Shown: positions 1-14,370 of the stretch, in pieces
Numbering within the stretch: the first letter of the stretch is position 1
Layout: every line of letters starts with the position of its first letter
Origin: Oxyruncus cristatus
Lineage: Eukaryota > Chordata > Aves > Passeriformes > Cotingidae
DNA length: 64,000 nucleotides
Direction of reading: 5' to 3'
Assembly (NCBI GenBank): GCA_013399855.1
Contig: VXAY01002115.1
Location: 2,143,630 to 2,207,629, forward strand
Translations under genes and position numbers: made by a program
The notes under the pieces: model-generated
What the model was told of the DNA's origin: nothing
Databases searched by the model: none
The model's input: only the letters and a program-made list of their open reading frames with translations

Positions 1-3000
1 CCTTTGTCCCGGGTGACACTGACAACCCAATTCCCTTCAGGCAGGAGGGCTGGTCACTGGTTTTTCCAATGAACAGCTTTCTACCAGCTTCCAACCCAAA
101 CCAGCCGAAACTCCTTTCTCCCTGACCTGGTTGATTCAGCAGCTGCAGCGTGACTTGGGACCAGCAATAAAAGTGGAAAGTAGGTGTTGCTGGGGCACAA
201 CCCATCTCTTGTGTGCACTGTGTGGAGGAATGTTGCTGACACCTCTGTGCCAGTGCTCCCAGGGGCCTGGGGGCAGGATTCATTGGTAAAATCCCCCTTC
301 GCCCAAAATCCAGAGAGCAGAACATGCCACTGCCTGCTCGGCTGCAACCACTTGGAAAACTGTTCAGGCAGCAATCAGAGACTGCATCTCTCTGCCAGCA
401 TATTAACGAGACAATTTACTACAGTTTGCTAAATATTTACAGCATATCTACACCTGAATTTTAGCAACAAATTCTCTCACATGGAGAGATGCTTTGGGCT
501 GTGAGGAAAGAGGCAAAATACTGAAAAAAATAATAATCCCAAGAATCCCTAAAATTCACGCCAGTTTTACCCAGCAAAAACATCTCTGCAATCGAGCTAC
601 GGTCTCTTTAACTCCAATAATATAATTGTCATAAGATTTAACGGGAAGACAAGCAGATGGTTTAGCTGTTTTTCTGTGGTAGATGAAGAGGAAAATCAGG
701 CTGGAGTGGAATGGAGGTAACACCTGGAAAATTTGAAGAAAAGCAGGGATTTCCACGGCTGAGCTGCATTTGGGGAGACTGCTGTTTTGAGGATGTCACA
801 CGTTCTGATGTGTGCTGCCAAGAGGGACAAGTGAAATGGATTCTCTGAGTGTGAGAGCTGAAAATGATAAGAACCAAGGCACTGTGTCCTGGTGTGTTGG
901 GAGGTGTGAGCTAATGAGGCATCCCCAGCAGGAGGCTCAGGAAATTCAGAGTCAGCTGCAGGACATCTCCCATCCAACCTGATGCTGCCTTTCCAAGGGG
1001 TCAGGAGATGGCCTCGGCCTGGTGAGCACGGCCCAGACAGGCAGGGGGAACACCCAAGGCTTCACCTGGTAATACTGAACTGCACCCAGCCCAAGAGCAG
1101 ACTGGTTCTTACTGGTGCAATAATTTTCCAGCTCTAGAAAGCAGAGGAAGGACTCTGGACTTGGCAGCTTAGAGGTAATTTTGTAGAAATATTTCTTTTT
1201 GCTTTTATAACAACATCGCTGCCCCGACATCCATTTTTGGGTCTGGCCACGTGGCCAGCTCCTGGTATTATGGTGTTATGGACCTGCAATGTGTAATTTT
1301 CACTGTCTGCTTGGGTCTATAGGAACCTGTTTGTAATGAGCAAGTTTGGGCTACTTTTTCTTACGAAAAAAAGTTATGTTTGTGCCCTTCACGAACATAA
1401 ATCTGGTGATAAAAACAGTGGGAGCCAATCTGAATGTACTAGGGAGGTGGATTGCAATGAGGAGCACAGTACATACTGTCCCAACTTAGAGACCTAATTA
1501 CTTTGAACAGAAACTAACTGCAAATTTTCTTTCTGGCCTAAGGAGAGAAGTGCCAACCATTCAACCTTCTTGCAGACACAGTGTCCCCTCCTTTAACTCA
1601 ATACCCCAAACTGAGGCAACTGATATTCTGAGTAAATGCTTTGTGCCAGGAGTATGTAGAGTGGGATTTATGGGATGTTCTCATTAAAATCTAGATCACT
1701 GTAAACAACAAAAACCAAGGGAAGAAAAAAAAAAACAAACAAACCAGGCCTTGAATTTACAAACAAAATCATATTTCATGCATAATTGAGAAGAAGTTGT
1801 GAAATCTTCCCAGGCATGGGAAGTACTGCAGTTCGATGAGGGTGCAGCTGGCTGTCCAGAGCCTTGCCAGGGCTCCCCGCTCATTTATTCTAAACAAAAA
1901 GCATTTTAAGGCAGGAAGCAAAGTCCCAACACCAGAAGCCTCTTTTCTTGTGGCCATCTATGCTCACCTGGGGAACATGAAACGTTTGAAGCCCATCAAC
2001 CCCTCACCAGGACTGAAGTCTTTGTTTATAATGCCTGAACAGGTAACATAGGTAGGAATTACCCAAAACCAAACATGGAAAAATGAGAAACACTGCCTCA
2101 GCTTACTGACACTAAGGGTAAACTGGAGAGAGCTCTCTCCTCCTTCTCACCTAATCCTTTCCTGACAGTGGGCTCTTGGTTTCTTTCTTTGTGCCCATGA
2201 TACCCCTCAGGCTGCATCTGGGTAGAGGTCCCCATCAGACAGCATTAATTAAAGTGCATCTCTCCCTCTAGAACCCTTATACCCCTCTCTTGGGCCCATC
2301 TAGGCAGATTCAATTTTTCACCTTGAAACTCCCTTTGTTACTTCTTTATCTATTTGACTGCCTGGCTGTGCTTCTTAATTAGATGACTGACTTATATACT
2401 TTCAAATCTTACCCAGAAATAAAATTTTATCAATTCTGCAGAGATTCAGAGAAATATGAATGACAGTCTTAATATTCTATGGTTTCACAGCAGCTGCCAC
2501 CAAGGGCTTGTAAGATGCAGCCAGAGGGTCAAATAGTGCTGCAGTTAAAGAGGAGATGCTACAGCTGTGTCACGATCTGCCACCTGTCATGAAAATACAG
2601 CTGAAAAGGCAGAAGTGGTGGAATTTGCACCATGATTGCAGCTTTGCAGTGCCTGGTGTCCCCTCGTCCTGCAGAAACACGCCTTGGCTTCAGTGAGGTG
2701 CAGTTGTGGTTGGCCAGCAGTGCTGGATGTCTGTGAGGATGGGCACATGCTGGCCAGTGAGGGGTGTTGGCCACCTGTGGGCTGATGAACCCCATGGGAT
2801 CTTCCCGAAGTTGCTCCCCAGTGGCAGTGGGAGAGGCTCAGCCTTTCTGTTTCTGGCTGAACATGATCCTGCCACGGATCAGATGGGCACGGTGTGAAGG
2901 CAAGGGAGAGCTGAAGAGAGCACCAGGATAATCCTGTCAGACGGAGTAAGTCCTGCAAAGCCAGCCCAGCCCCTGTTTTGAGGAAGTGTCTTGGACTTCA

Positions 3001-6000
3001 GGGCGAAGTAATCTTTGTTTTGTCTCATGCAGAGAGCCTCAGCTGGATCAGGGGTGTAAATTTTGGGTGTCGACAGACACTCCTGAAACACATCCTTAGA
3101 GAAACCAGAAACAGGAAGGCTCTTAGAAGTCCTGGCAGAGCCAAGCTGTGCCTCCTGTCCTGGATGTGAGATTCGGAAAAGTGAGTATCAACTCTGGCAT
3201 TTCCCTCACAAGGTGCTGGGAGTGGGGTTTGTTTTCTTTCTGGGACTTGCTGGGTGGCCAAAGGGGTGACCTGACCATGCCACACACATTTGCACTGGGG
3301 CACACATGGGGCTCTTTGCACCTGACCTTCTAAAGTGCTCCTCTAATTAAAGATCCAATTAATTTAAAGGTCTGTGCATGCCAAAATTTTGATATATGTT
3401 AAAATGAGAGCCTGCGATTCAGCACTTCAGCGTGGCAAATGCCCTCCGTGAGCTCCTGCCCACGGGTCCCCTGGGTGCTGATCTGCATCATCAGGGAAGT
3501 GGCTGCTGCTACAAGTTTGTCTTTACAAGAGGTACCGGAGCTCACACAATACCCCTGTCCTGGGAGCTGGAACTGGGTGTCTCTCTCCAAAGTCCTGTGC
3601 TAATGTCTCTACCACCAGGCTGTTCTCACCTCCAGCACAGCAATAATGCTGTTGTTTTAGCAGTCAGACTCACCTGCATGTTCCAGCAGGGAGCCAGAAG
3701 AAAGCTGGATAATGTAGTCAATTTAGATGGACTGGTTCACTTAGAAAACCCTCTGCTGTTTTCCAAGCTGCTGAAAAATTTTGAAAGACTATAATGTATG
3801 CCTCTGTAGAGCAGTGAAATAGCACAATTAATTGCATTTTAATTTTTTTTAAAAACTATTTTGTCTCACAAAGCAGTGAGAAGGTTGAAAACTAGACGAG
3901 AGGATGTGAAAGAGAATAATTAAGAGTAATAGGAGGTAGGATTTGTGTCAGAACATGTTTACTGTGGGATGTCAGTTTTACAGTAGGATATATCAGACAT
4001 CTGCATGTAGGAACATTTACTTTTTGCTTGTCTGGGATCAGCCCAAGCCTGTGTGGTCCCCCCCGAGCCTTCACCTCCAGGTACAGCACTGTGGCACAGT
4101 ACTTGTGTTTTGTACAAGCCAGCTCCAGCTGGGATGTGCAGGGAAAAGGAAAATATTGTTTTACCTGGCCATGGTTTCCCCAGTAAATCTGTCTCCTCGA
4201 TCTAACTGGAAATCTGATGATGCACTTCAGTTGTTCAGCTAATTGGGAGATGAGTTAATTTTTGTGTCAAGCTGTGCAAACGAGTCAGTGAGCTTAGAAT
4301 CCTTCCAGCCCAATACAGGTCTGTTTGACATGCCTCTGGTAGCTTTTTCCTTCTTGTTCTTTCCTCTACGCTAAAAGGGAGGTTAACATTATTTATTCTT
4401 TCCAGAAAGAAAAAACAATATCAAGTGTTTTGAAAGCTGTGACCTGAAGGCTTTCTTTGTGCTGTGCAGTCAAGGGCAAGGCTTGTATTCAGAATTGCAG
4501 AGAGACAGACAACAGCATGGATCAACATAATAAAAGTTATTCAGCTGAAAGGGAAAAAAAAAACTACACCAAAAATCCGGAGACCAAACATATGCTGGTA
4601 AATGCAATGAAACAGGTATGAAGAGGTGGTTGTGTTCAGAGTTTTAAAGACCAAATTACCTTGCCAGCAAAAGGGCCACTAAGTGAGGTTTCCATCCCAC
4701 CACCAGCTGCTTTCTGCTGAAGTCAGTGGCTTTTCTGTGAAATAATGGGGCAATTGTGCCTTGTTGACCTCAGGAGCCTTTGTAGGAAACAAAAAGAGAA
4801 TCATGAGATGGTCAGGGCATACTGGTATGGCAGCAGAGCATCACCCACCAGCAGGAGCTCCACACTGTCTCTGGGACAAGTAACTTGAGTTTTAATTTTT
4901 TTCCTTGCAAAAAATGCCTCCAGCTGCTCTGACTCTGCCTGTTGAAACATGCCCAGTCCCACACAATGGCTTTGACCCACGCAGAATGAGCAAGCAGGTC
5001 CTCAGGCTGAGCTGGGGTGGTGGAGGCAGTTGTTGTCCCTGTGCTGTGGAGCCAGGAGCTGCCAAATCTCCTTTTCCCAGCCCCGAAGGGCAGCCCAGTG
5101 CAGGAGTCCTGTAGCAGCACAGATGGGCTGAGCTGCAGAAGGTAACAGAGCACTTCCCCAAATTTTCCCTCCAGTGCCTGAGAGCTTCTGAGGCTAATGA
5201 AGCTTTGAGGGATAATGTGAATTGCTGCATAAATTGATATCCTTTGCTAATTGCATCAGCATTTTGCTTTGATGAAAGCTTAGTATAAGGTGCCAAGAAA
5301 CTAATAACATACAACATCAATAGCTATTTTACAAAAAACAAATGTCAGTGATTGATTGAACGTCTGATGATTCAGGGAGCCATGAGTCGGGTCACCAGGA
5401 AATGTTTTTAAAGGTTCAGTGGAAGAGTTTTTCAACATGGTGAAGGATCATCCCTTAAAAAAAAAAAATCAAACCCCAGATGCTGTCAGAACATCATTCA
5501 GGCTACTAAGAAGGAGGTCACCTTGTTCTGCTCACTGAGATGAGACTTATTACCACTCACAAGTTGCTTCAATCCTCTCTCACTTTTTTGCCTCCTTCAC
5601 CATCACCATCATCTTGTCCCAGTTGCAGAAAATCAGGTGGCCAGAAACACTGTTGAAGGTCTTCAGAGCCAAATTGCTCTCAGGACGGGGCTGCTGTGAA
5701 TGCCTGACAAGCATTTTTGTGGCCAAATTGGATTGAGGCAGATTGTCTCTTTTTAGCTTGGGCTCTGACAGAAGGAAAAGCCCTGGTATTCTTGCGTGGC
5801 ACTGCCAAGCACCTCTGTGTCAGATGGTTGGTGGCAAACAAATTGTTATTACCTGGCATTTGGTTGGAAATAGAAACTCACTCACTCACTCCAGTTTTCT
5901 AAGGACATAAAAAAGCTCGGTGAAGCGATGCCACTCCCAGAGAGCCCGGGGCTGCATCCTGCACAGCCGTGACCTCCCTTGCTGCTGCCTGCCAGCTTGT

Positions 6001-7990
6001 TACCCTTATTTTGGACACTTCTATCGTGACCTTGCAGCAACCTCCTGTTACTGCTGGGGTGTTGACAAATGCATTCGATATCCACAGCTTCTGTGCTCCA
6101 GTGAGATCCCTCTCCATCACTGCTACACAAACCAGAGATGTTTGCAGGGTCACGCCGTGTTCCAGTGGAGACACGAAAGCCAAGAGCTGATTTTGCTTTC
6201 CCGCTGAAGGGAAATGCAATAAGAATTCAACAATGTTGTTTTCTTAGGCATAATTTCTTGTGGAAACTGTTGGTGGTGGCTGTGAGGAAGGGGTTGGCTG
6301 GGTGTTCACCCAGCCAGCAGTGCAGGAACAAAACAAACACCCCAACAGATGCTGCAAACACGTAACTCCCGTAAACCACGGCCAAAAGCGATGGCAGTGC
6401 AGCGTGAGACAGTTTGAACGAGCAGAGAGTAGGAACGAGCCCAACGGTGCAGAGCCTTAGGACAGGGTTTTGGGGATGTGCAAACACCCTCCTTCTCGTG
6501 GCAACCAAGGCTTAAACATGTGTCAGTGCTCCAGAAAAATACACCCAAGTTGCATAAAAGCGTTTCTCATGTCTGAATGAACTGAAGCAAGAACTGAAGA
6601 ATTCCACTGAAACCACCTAGGGAACCACAGAGTGACATCCACCAGGTTTCCTCACCCTTCAGCTCCACTGGTTCACCTGCATGACTTTTATTCCCACGTA
6701 TTCCCTTTTTCATTGGCATGTTACTGGAAAACCTTATTGAAAAAATACATAAATGTCTACAGGAAAATACATTGCTAAAGAGATTTCTGAGAGCAAAGTA
6801 TTTCAAGCCAATCTAATTTATTTCTAAGATGGAGCTGCAGTATGCATTGATCTGTCTTGATCCTCACAGGACTTTTGTGACATTCCTTTAAACCAGTAGA
6901 GAAAATACAGGCTAAAAAAATTTACACTGAAGTGGATGTATTGAAACAGAAAGATTGCTCTACAAAGAGCAGCAAGAAAAGGTTCAATCACTGCAGTGAT
7001 TAAGAGGCAAAGATGTGTTGAGTCTTGTTGTGCATCACAAGGGAGTGGGTGCACTGAGAGGGAGAAAGAACCCCAGAGGGAAAATGACAAAAATAATTCA
7101 GACTTTCTGAAATAAATCCCTTATCAGAAACTGTGGCTTAAACAGGGTTTGTTTAGTCCATGAGGGAGACAGCTGAGGAAGAACAGCAAACTTTTTGGCT
7201 GAGATGACTGGAGGTGAATGATGGGGAGCAGGAGGGAGCTGGCATGGCAGAACTGGGGCTGGATGGGTGGGAGGTGCAGAGGTGAGGCAGGTCACTGCCT
7301 CCTCCTGCCCAAACTTGGGATTTGGTGTTGCAATGTGCAGAATTTCTCTAATTCTTCTCCTACACAGAGCCTGTGTGTTCTATTTGATTCTGCCCCAGAG
7401 CAGGGGCTGGGAGCGCATCTGCTCTTGCCGTCCTGTATCCCACACCCCTGATCTCAGCTCTTAATCCCTGAAAACTGTCTGGGGGAAAACTTATGGATGT
7501 TTTATCCTGGTGCTCAGGCCCTGAATCGTATTGGAAGAAGTCAGTTCTCACTTGCATAAAGGATAGGCTGATTAAACTAAGTGTATTTGAAGTTTCTGTG
7601 GTCCTGGGCAGTAGTGTCTAAATCACGCTGAGAAGTGCCATTAAGTCCTGCCAAAGTGAAGAATTTGCCCTTGTTTAACCTGACTCCACTTTTCACATTA
7701 ATTTAGTTAAATGAATGCAAGTTGCCGTGTATTGAGAGAGTGGCTTATTTTAATTAATCTTAAACCAGTTCCAGGTCAAATGCAATAACTAGGAAAAAGT
7801 CACGAAAACTGATATAAGTGCATCTGTATAGGAATTTCCCTGATTAACTGAATGGGGTTTAAGTCATGCTTGTATTTAAAATGATGCAATTTTTATGTGC
7901 AAAGGTTTGGATCATTTAAGCAATCTTAAAAATTTAGCTCTAAAACCTTGCAAATTATTAAATAATCAGAGAAGCCAGCAGTAAAAGCAT
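1..7990. other. Intergenic DNA, no gene seen
   Basis: No reading frame here resembles a protein family I recognise, and open stretches are short and of non-coding composition. One spliced-looking stretch (about 3,033-3,180, bounded by a pyrimidine-AG and an AAA|GTGAGT-like donor) is interrupted by stops in the frame I checked, so at most it would be a non-coding exon. No RNA gene or intact mobile element was found. Confidence 0.6.
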
Positions 7991-7998
7991 ACGAGAGG

Positions 7999-8753
7999 GA
8001 TCCAGGATGGTATTTTCATTGTTCACTTGGTTTAGTCATTGGTTTTCCCTGCCCTTGTCGGCCCTGCAGGCTGGGGCACTGTGGAGCTGCGTGAGGTAGG
8101 TGTGAAGGAGCTGAAATCTGGCCTTCAGCTTCTCTTCTCCTCCACATTTCTGAAACATAGTGGATTTCTCTTGCTTTTCAAGGAGTGTGATGAAAGCAGT
8201 GGCATTGCATGCCCTTGGATGCTCTGGGTTTGGTCCAGCTGGGGGGGCTGAGACTGATGGAAGTATGGAACACCGATGTACCATTTATTGATACAGTGGG
8301 GGTGCTTTGTGCCACAGGGATGCAATTCCCAAACGAAATCCGGGCCTTGTTCCCCCCCCCCCCCCCAGCTAATTATAGAGCTCTTATCCATTTCGTGGTT
8401 TGTTGTTTCTTTTCGAACCAGCCCAAAGGAAGTGTGTATGTATGGATGATAATTGCTAACAGCATCATTCATAACTCTTCCTCAGCTTCGTCGTCTTCCA
8501 GTTTATGCCTCAACACTTGATGTTACCCATTATGCAGAGATCAATGTGTCAAAATGAAGCAGATTTATAGCGAGGATAATTCTGCTTCTGAGTTTGAAAA
8601 AAAAAAAGTGTGATATTTTCCCCGAGTTAATCAAAGGAATTCAAAGGGGATTTAAGTCTTCTGATTTTCTTTGGCTCGTGGAGAAGACGGAAAGTGTTTG
8701 ACCTCCCAATAAACCAACTGAATTCACATGGTGGCTCTGTAGATACATAAAAC
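7999..8753 (+). repeat. Ancient duplicated block, copy 1
   Basis: This block shares an ordered set of similar segments with 14,371-15,006 in the same orientation. The first begins gatccaggatggt followed by ttttcat (7,999 on), the second is an agctaattata / aataattagct-like stretch (about 8,365), and the third runs from a shared gaattca to gtgtttgacctc and tggtggctc (about 8,637-8,738). Identity is roughly three quarters over the first 56 bases by eye. Order and orientation are kept and the spacing is similar (about 695 versus 586 bases between the first and last anchors). It is non-coding. It could be a tandem segmental duplication or two copies of an uncatalogued dispersed repeat. Confidence 0.55.
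8352..8366. repeat. Poly-C run of 15
   Basis: Fifteen consecutive C (G on the other strand) lie inside duplicated block copy 1, close to the stretch shared with copy 2. Copy 2 has no such run, so it arose or expanded after the duplication. The exact length may be a sequencing artefact. Confidence 0.9.
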
Positions 8754-11700
8754 GTCCACCCAGACAGCATATTGATTACTTAGGTACTAGTTGCTGAATC
8801 ACAAATGGGACCATCAAACGCAACGGCAAGAGAGCATCATAAAATACATCAGGGCATCCAAAGTGATGGGCCTAATGCAAATGGACAAGTTAAATAAGTG
8901 GTATTAAAGTAACAAGGCTGAGGAATGGCGAGGTGCGCTGCTCCATAGTATCACTCGTGGAAGCAGCAGGTCCTCTACACCAGCCACCTCCCCAGCAGCC
9001 ATCACTCACTCTGGCACTTGCTTTAGGGGAGGGCAACCTGTTGAAGGGACTGGGGCTGTCATGGAAAATCTGGACTCTCCTGGCGCTGAGACACCAGGTT
9101 TTTGGCTTGGTGATTTACTAGAGAAGGAATTGCCCATCTGTGCCATTTGCGGTTGCATTTTTTTAAGGGCTGACTGTGAATCAGAGCTCACAGACTGAGG
9201 TGACCATCTCCTGGGGTTTCTGCTGACACTGGCAGTGCCATTGCTTGGGACAGAGTTTACCCCAGTGGCAGTCACTCTCACCTGGTGGTGTAATCAGCGG
9301 ATGGGGAGGACCCATCATCTCTTGTTAAGTACAAGGAATAAAATGGCAGGGTTTTTCCACCTCTTAGGAAACCATAGCCCTGGAAGGACACACCTGCCTG
9401 GTTTGAACAAACAGAAGAAAAAAAGAAAAAAAGAAAAAAAAAAAGGTAAAAAAGGATGCCCAAATCTGGAGATTTTGAGTAATGTCTGATTTCTGAGCAG
9501 AGACCTTGTGACTGATTCTTTGAGGGGTTATCACAGGTGGGAGCTGTGTTTCTGGATGGGCAGAGGGTATAAGTTCACCTTCCCCACCTGTCTGGTGGTG
9601 TGGGAAGCAAGAAAAGAGGATTATGGGAAATAGGGAACAAAAGATAGAGAGGCACTTCTTTTTGTCTTCCTTATGGAAGTGAGCTCTGGCCAGTCCCACT
9701 GGGTATTACACACGTTCTAGTATCATAAAAAAACTGAAGAGGTTTTGTCAAAGAAGGTAATTTGAAATTTAAATTAACTTCTGAATCCTAAAAGAGTGAT
9801 ATTTCCTTCTTTCTTAAGGAGAACCGTGAAATGAAGGATAACCTACATCAATTCCATAACCAGTAGCAGAGTACAAAGAGATGAAATTACAGATATTCTT
9901 TCATGAAAGAATTAAAATAAGCAACTTTTGATCTTTTTATATTTGTGCAAGAAGTCACCATTAAATGCACGTTCTGTTCCACCTTCTTCTCTACAGAAAA
10001 CACACAAAGTGCAATTAATTCCAAGTGTAGCAGCACTGCTGGAAGAAATGATCATAAACCAAACCTCAGTCTAATAACCTGCACAGTAATACTTCTAAGT
10101 TGAGATAATTTTGGACTTGTCATCTTTGGCTGAAGGTCCAAGCCAGGCATATTTTCTTTTGTATTAAATATAGTATGTGTCATGAGGCAAAAATTAAAAT
10201 AACCCCACACTTAATTTAAAAAACTGTCTTCAGACAGAGCTGTAAAGTCTGTTTTGTTTGACTTTTCTTGGGAGACAGCAGAGTTAAGATTGAAAAAATA
10301 TGTGCTGTAGGAGGGCTAGAATGATCTTTTAAGCAGATGTGTGTACCTCCAGTAATTATTGATGTGGGCTATGAACCTTCAGACCTGAGCAGAGAAAGGG
10401 GATGTGTCTGGGGCTGATGGAGGGTATGGATACTTTCATCTTGCTATGGAAATCTTGAAGGAAATGTATTCAGGGAGACCCCTATTTACAGTAATTCATG
10501 CCTTTCAGGGCTTATCCAAAGCCAGACAGTCTCACGGGGGTCTGCTGAATTCCTGTGTGAACTGAGGTGGATATCTCAGTTCCTTTTGAAGAACTTTTAT
10601 GGTGCTGGGCTTCGGGTTAAGCGAGGGGGATGGACTTGCCCAAACATCTTGGACCCAAAGAAGCAGAACAGCAGGGCAAGGATGAGCTGGATGGAGAATT
10701 TAACATCCAAAGAAGAACTGGCAGGCATCTGGGGTTGTGCTAGTATTTGGCATTATATACTGGCACAGGTGTGGAAATTGGGACACTGGAGGAGGCTCCA
10801 GTGCTCACCGAGCCGGTGGTGGGCTACCAAAATCCCACCTCTTCCTGGGGCTACCTTTATGTGATTTTGTGCCTGTGAGGTGAGAGATAACTTGGATCCT
10901 CCTGCGATTATGAACACAGGATCTAATCTTTATGCCCCAGATTATGAATGGTGTGGTTACAGGTTAATAATTAACAGTGAAGGTTAATGGAAATAAATGT
11001 GTCAGCTGCAGTGACCTTTTTTTTGGAACTTTCTTTTGTTTTCCTATGGCTTCACACATTTTGGAGACAGAGGAATTCCCAGAAGTGGCTTTGCTGATTT
11101 GTTTGAAGTTGAAATCATTTGGTCCACCTCATCCTCAAATCTTCCCTTGTCCACTTTACTTCCCAGTGATGCTGTTCTCCATTAGCTGCATCTCTCCGGG
11201 AGGGATTACCAAGTGTGGGGAAACCTTTAGAGATAGCAAGGTTGGATAATTAAATAGGGGTCCCACAAATGCATTAACAAAAGTAACTTTTAACCTGATG
11301 CCTAGCTGGAGAAACTCGATTTTTTTATACCAAACTATCCTGCCATCAAGAGACAAAAGTCACATCCATGTGTACAGGTGCTCTGTGCAAATCCTCTTAG
11401 AGATGGGACACACAGGAGCAGGAGTCTGGGTCACTTCCCATTCTCTGAGCTCTGTGTTCTTTGTAATAGGTGGGGTTTTTTTCATTATTAATGATTACTT
11501 ATTTTCCTATTATTTTCTTATGATCCCTGGCTGGGCATAGACTAGCAAGCAAGTGACATCTAGTGGCTGCTGGGAATCCGCCGTGGCATTAGAGGTGAGA
11601 ACGCCTTCCCTCTGCACATTTAAGCCTGCTGTGCACAAAACAGAGATGGAAATACTGAGCCTTTCAAGACCAACAGACTTCCACAACCTGAATTTAGAGA

Positions 11701-14370
11701 CCTCCCATCTTGCTCAAGGACAATATTGCTGGAATTTCTTTCGAGAGTGCAGCTGTCCAAGCAGTTCTCTCTCATGTTCCGGTGATGCTTTGCAGACACC
11801 AAAAACAGGTGATGTCACCAAAGTGGTCTCCTGTGCTCCAAACCCTGTTTTCCTTTAGAACAGTCTCCCACATCCCACTGCCTGGCTCTGTGTGGATGAT
11901 GCACCCACAGTGTGCTGAAACCCATCACAGGAAGATTAGTTTGCAGATGTCTAATGAGAGAAATTTAGGCCAATTACAGAAATATTTTGAAAAGGCAAAT
12001 TGCAAGGAACGTAATATGGCATTATGTGTTAATTACCAAATCCAAAAGGAAATACTCTGTGAAGCTGGAAGATTTGGGGCGGGTGCTAGAACACAGGCTG
12101 ATTTCATGCCAAGTAAAGCTGGTACTTAGACAAGGAACATTGATGTGATTTGAGTTTAGAGACATAGTTTGGGCAGCCTGCAAGAACAGGCTCCTGCCAA
12201 GGTGCATCAGTGGTTTGTAGTTAAGTATGGATGAGAAAAGGTTTGAAAAAACAAATGCAGGAAGGAGGCCACACCTGTGTGTTGGAGGGCTCGTGGCAGC
12301 TGTTTCCCCCAGGGCAGGCTCAGGGGAGCACCCTCGCTAACCTCAGCAAAGATGCCACCTTGGTCTTTTCCCATTGCTCTATGCCTTGAATGGGGAAACA
12401 CACTTTGATTTTTGTAGTGATGAGTGAGTGAAGTTATATTTGAACAAACCAGCAGTATTTTCAGAGTGACTAATCCAGGGACAAGGCTGGCACATGTGGC
12501 AGCACTGTGTTTCTGCTGGTGCACTCTCCATGCTTCAGCATGAAAGCACAGCCTGTTGTCAGCCGGGCACTGCCTCACCCAGCCAGGATTTCTCAGGTTA
12601 AAACACACAATAAGCACACACACACACAGACAACCACTATCAATGAAATGTGGAGGAATAAAGAGAGACCAGAGGTGTATGTCCAGGCAGGTCGTTCCTT
12701 CCCACGCACCATCTGCCTCTGCAGTCGCGCACCTCCGTGTGCTCCCGTGGTCATCCAGCTGGCTCGGCTGAGGGGCGCTGGCAGCTGGGCAGCAGCTCAC
12801 ACGTGTCCTGCACTCGTGGTTTGCTGGGGCAGTTTGGAAGCGAGAACATTTGGGAAATTATAAGGGAAACTGAGGCTCGTGATGACGCTGTTGGCAGGTT
12901 TCAGCACGGCCAGTCAGCGCAACGTGTGCTGCAGTTCCTAACGGGGGAGGCCCATGATGCACATAATTCATAAGGAAATGAGGGCTGCAATTATTATGTG
13001 TTTGCACAGCAAATGCCTGTAATTACTGGATGTATTTACATGCAGTACAGAGAGAAGTGAACCCCTTCCCTTTCTGGCTGGGGTGCTCCCCGCCACGGTG
13101 CACATCCCCTGCATAGTCAGGGCTCAGACCACCAGCACCTTCCTAGGAGGGAAAAGCAAGTAGTCTTCTTTTTAACAGGAACCCAGGTGGACAGGGACGA
13201 TCAGGTACCATCCATACAGCAGACAGGCTACGTGGGAATAACAAGAACCCTCCAAGGAAAGAGGTGGAACGAAAATCCCTGAAGGACTCAGGCTGCAGAG
13301 GTGGGAATGGAGCACATCCAGGGAAGCAGCAGCAGATGTGGCTGGAAAAGGCTCTTGCCCGCCTTCCCCTGGCTCTGCACTGCATGGCAGGAGTGGGCAC
13401 CTGCTGATGGGAACTTGTCTCCTTCCTCTGCTGCAAAGCAAGTGAAAATTGAACCTGCTGGAGGTGAGCAATGGGGACTCCCACAGCCTGTGTCAGCCTC
13501 GTCCGTGCAAAACACTTTGATAAGTGAGATCTCTTTAAGGGGAATATTACTTCATTCAAGGCCACTTGCGTAAAGTGCCAGTCAGAGTGAATTAAAGAGG
13601 CAAGGTCTGACCATGAATAAAGGTTTTAAGACTGGGGATTCACTTCCATTTATGAACACCTAATGTTATTTTTGCACTTAAGTCCAATTTTCAAAATGGA
13701 GTTGAGAGCAAGGCTCCCTGGAAGCCTTAACCTCAGGGCTTGTCTGCATGAGGAACTCTACCCGCATTTCTCCTGTAGTCAAAATATAAGTGAATTAAAA
13801 TAAATCCAATTATGGCCACATTTTCTCCGATGGAGCGCATCCACACAGGCTCACCATCTGCTTTAAGTAATCTCTGCTATGAATTCATAGCCCTGTATTG
13901 TTGAAGTTAGTCTGCTGGGGTGTTTCTGGGTAAACAAAGATTAAATCTGTTCAAAAATATGATTTACAGTAATGTTTGTGTAAGAGTGTTCCGCATAACT
14001 TTAGTCTTGTTTTGAACTGTTTTCCATGTAATACTAATCTGTTTTCCAAATGTTGAAACGAACTGTGGGCTGACTCTTAATATGCAATCCCTGACTTTGG
14101 ATTGACAGCACTTTCATGTTGGGTTTCGTTGAAAGGGTTCCTGATTGAGTTGAATTATGTTGAAGTAAGTCAACGACCTGGAGAGACATTCTTTGTGCAG
14201 AGAGTTGCCCATGTTTAAATGGGGCTTAAAGTTGTCACACCTGTAGTTGAAACTCTTTCAACACGTTTTATATATGCACAATCAGTCTCCAAGGTAATTT
14301 ATGGCCCTTCAAAACAAATAAGAAAATTGATGCAATTCCTTAAGAGGAGCCTCCTATATCTATGAAAACA
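8754..14370. other. Intergenic DNA, no gene seen
   Basis: The stretch contains an A-rich purine run (9,413-9,446) and a short CA repeat, but no recognisable exon. The longest open frame (about 197 codons, - strand, 12,207-12,800) is Cys/Pro/Ser/His-rich, has no domain I know and looks like chance. Confidence 0.6.
12615..12628. repeat. Short CA microsatellite
   Basis: About seven consecutive CA dinucleotide units in intergenic DNA. Confidence 0.8.

Noticed and set aside
12207..12800. 197-codon open frame on the - strand
   Set aside because: No recognisable domain, no splice or promoter context, and residue use typical of chance frames in moderately G+C-rich DNA.
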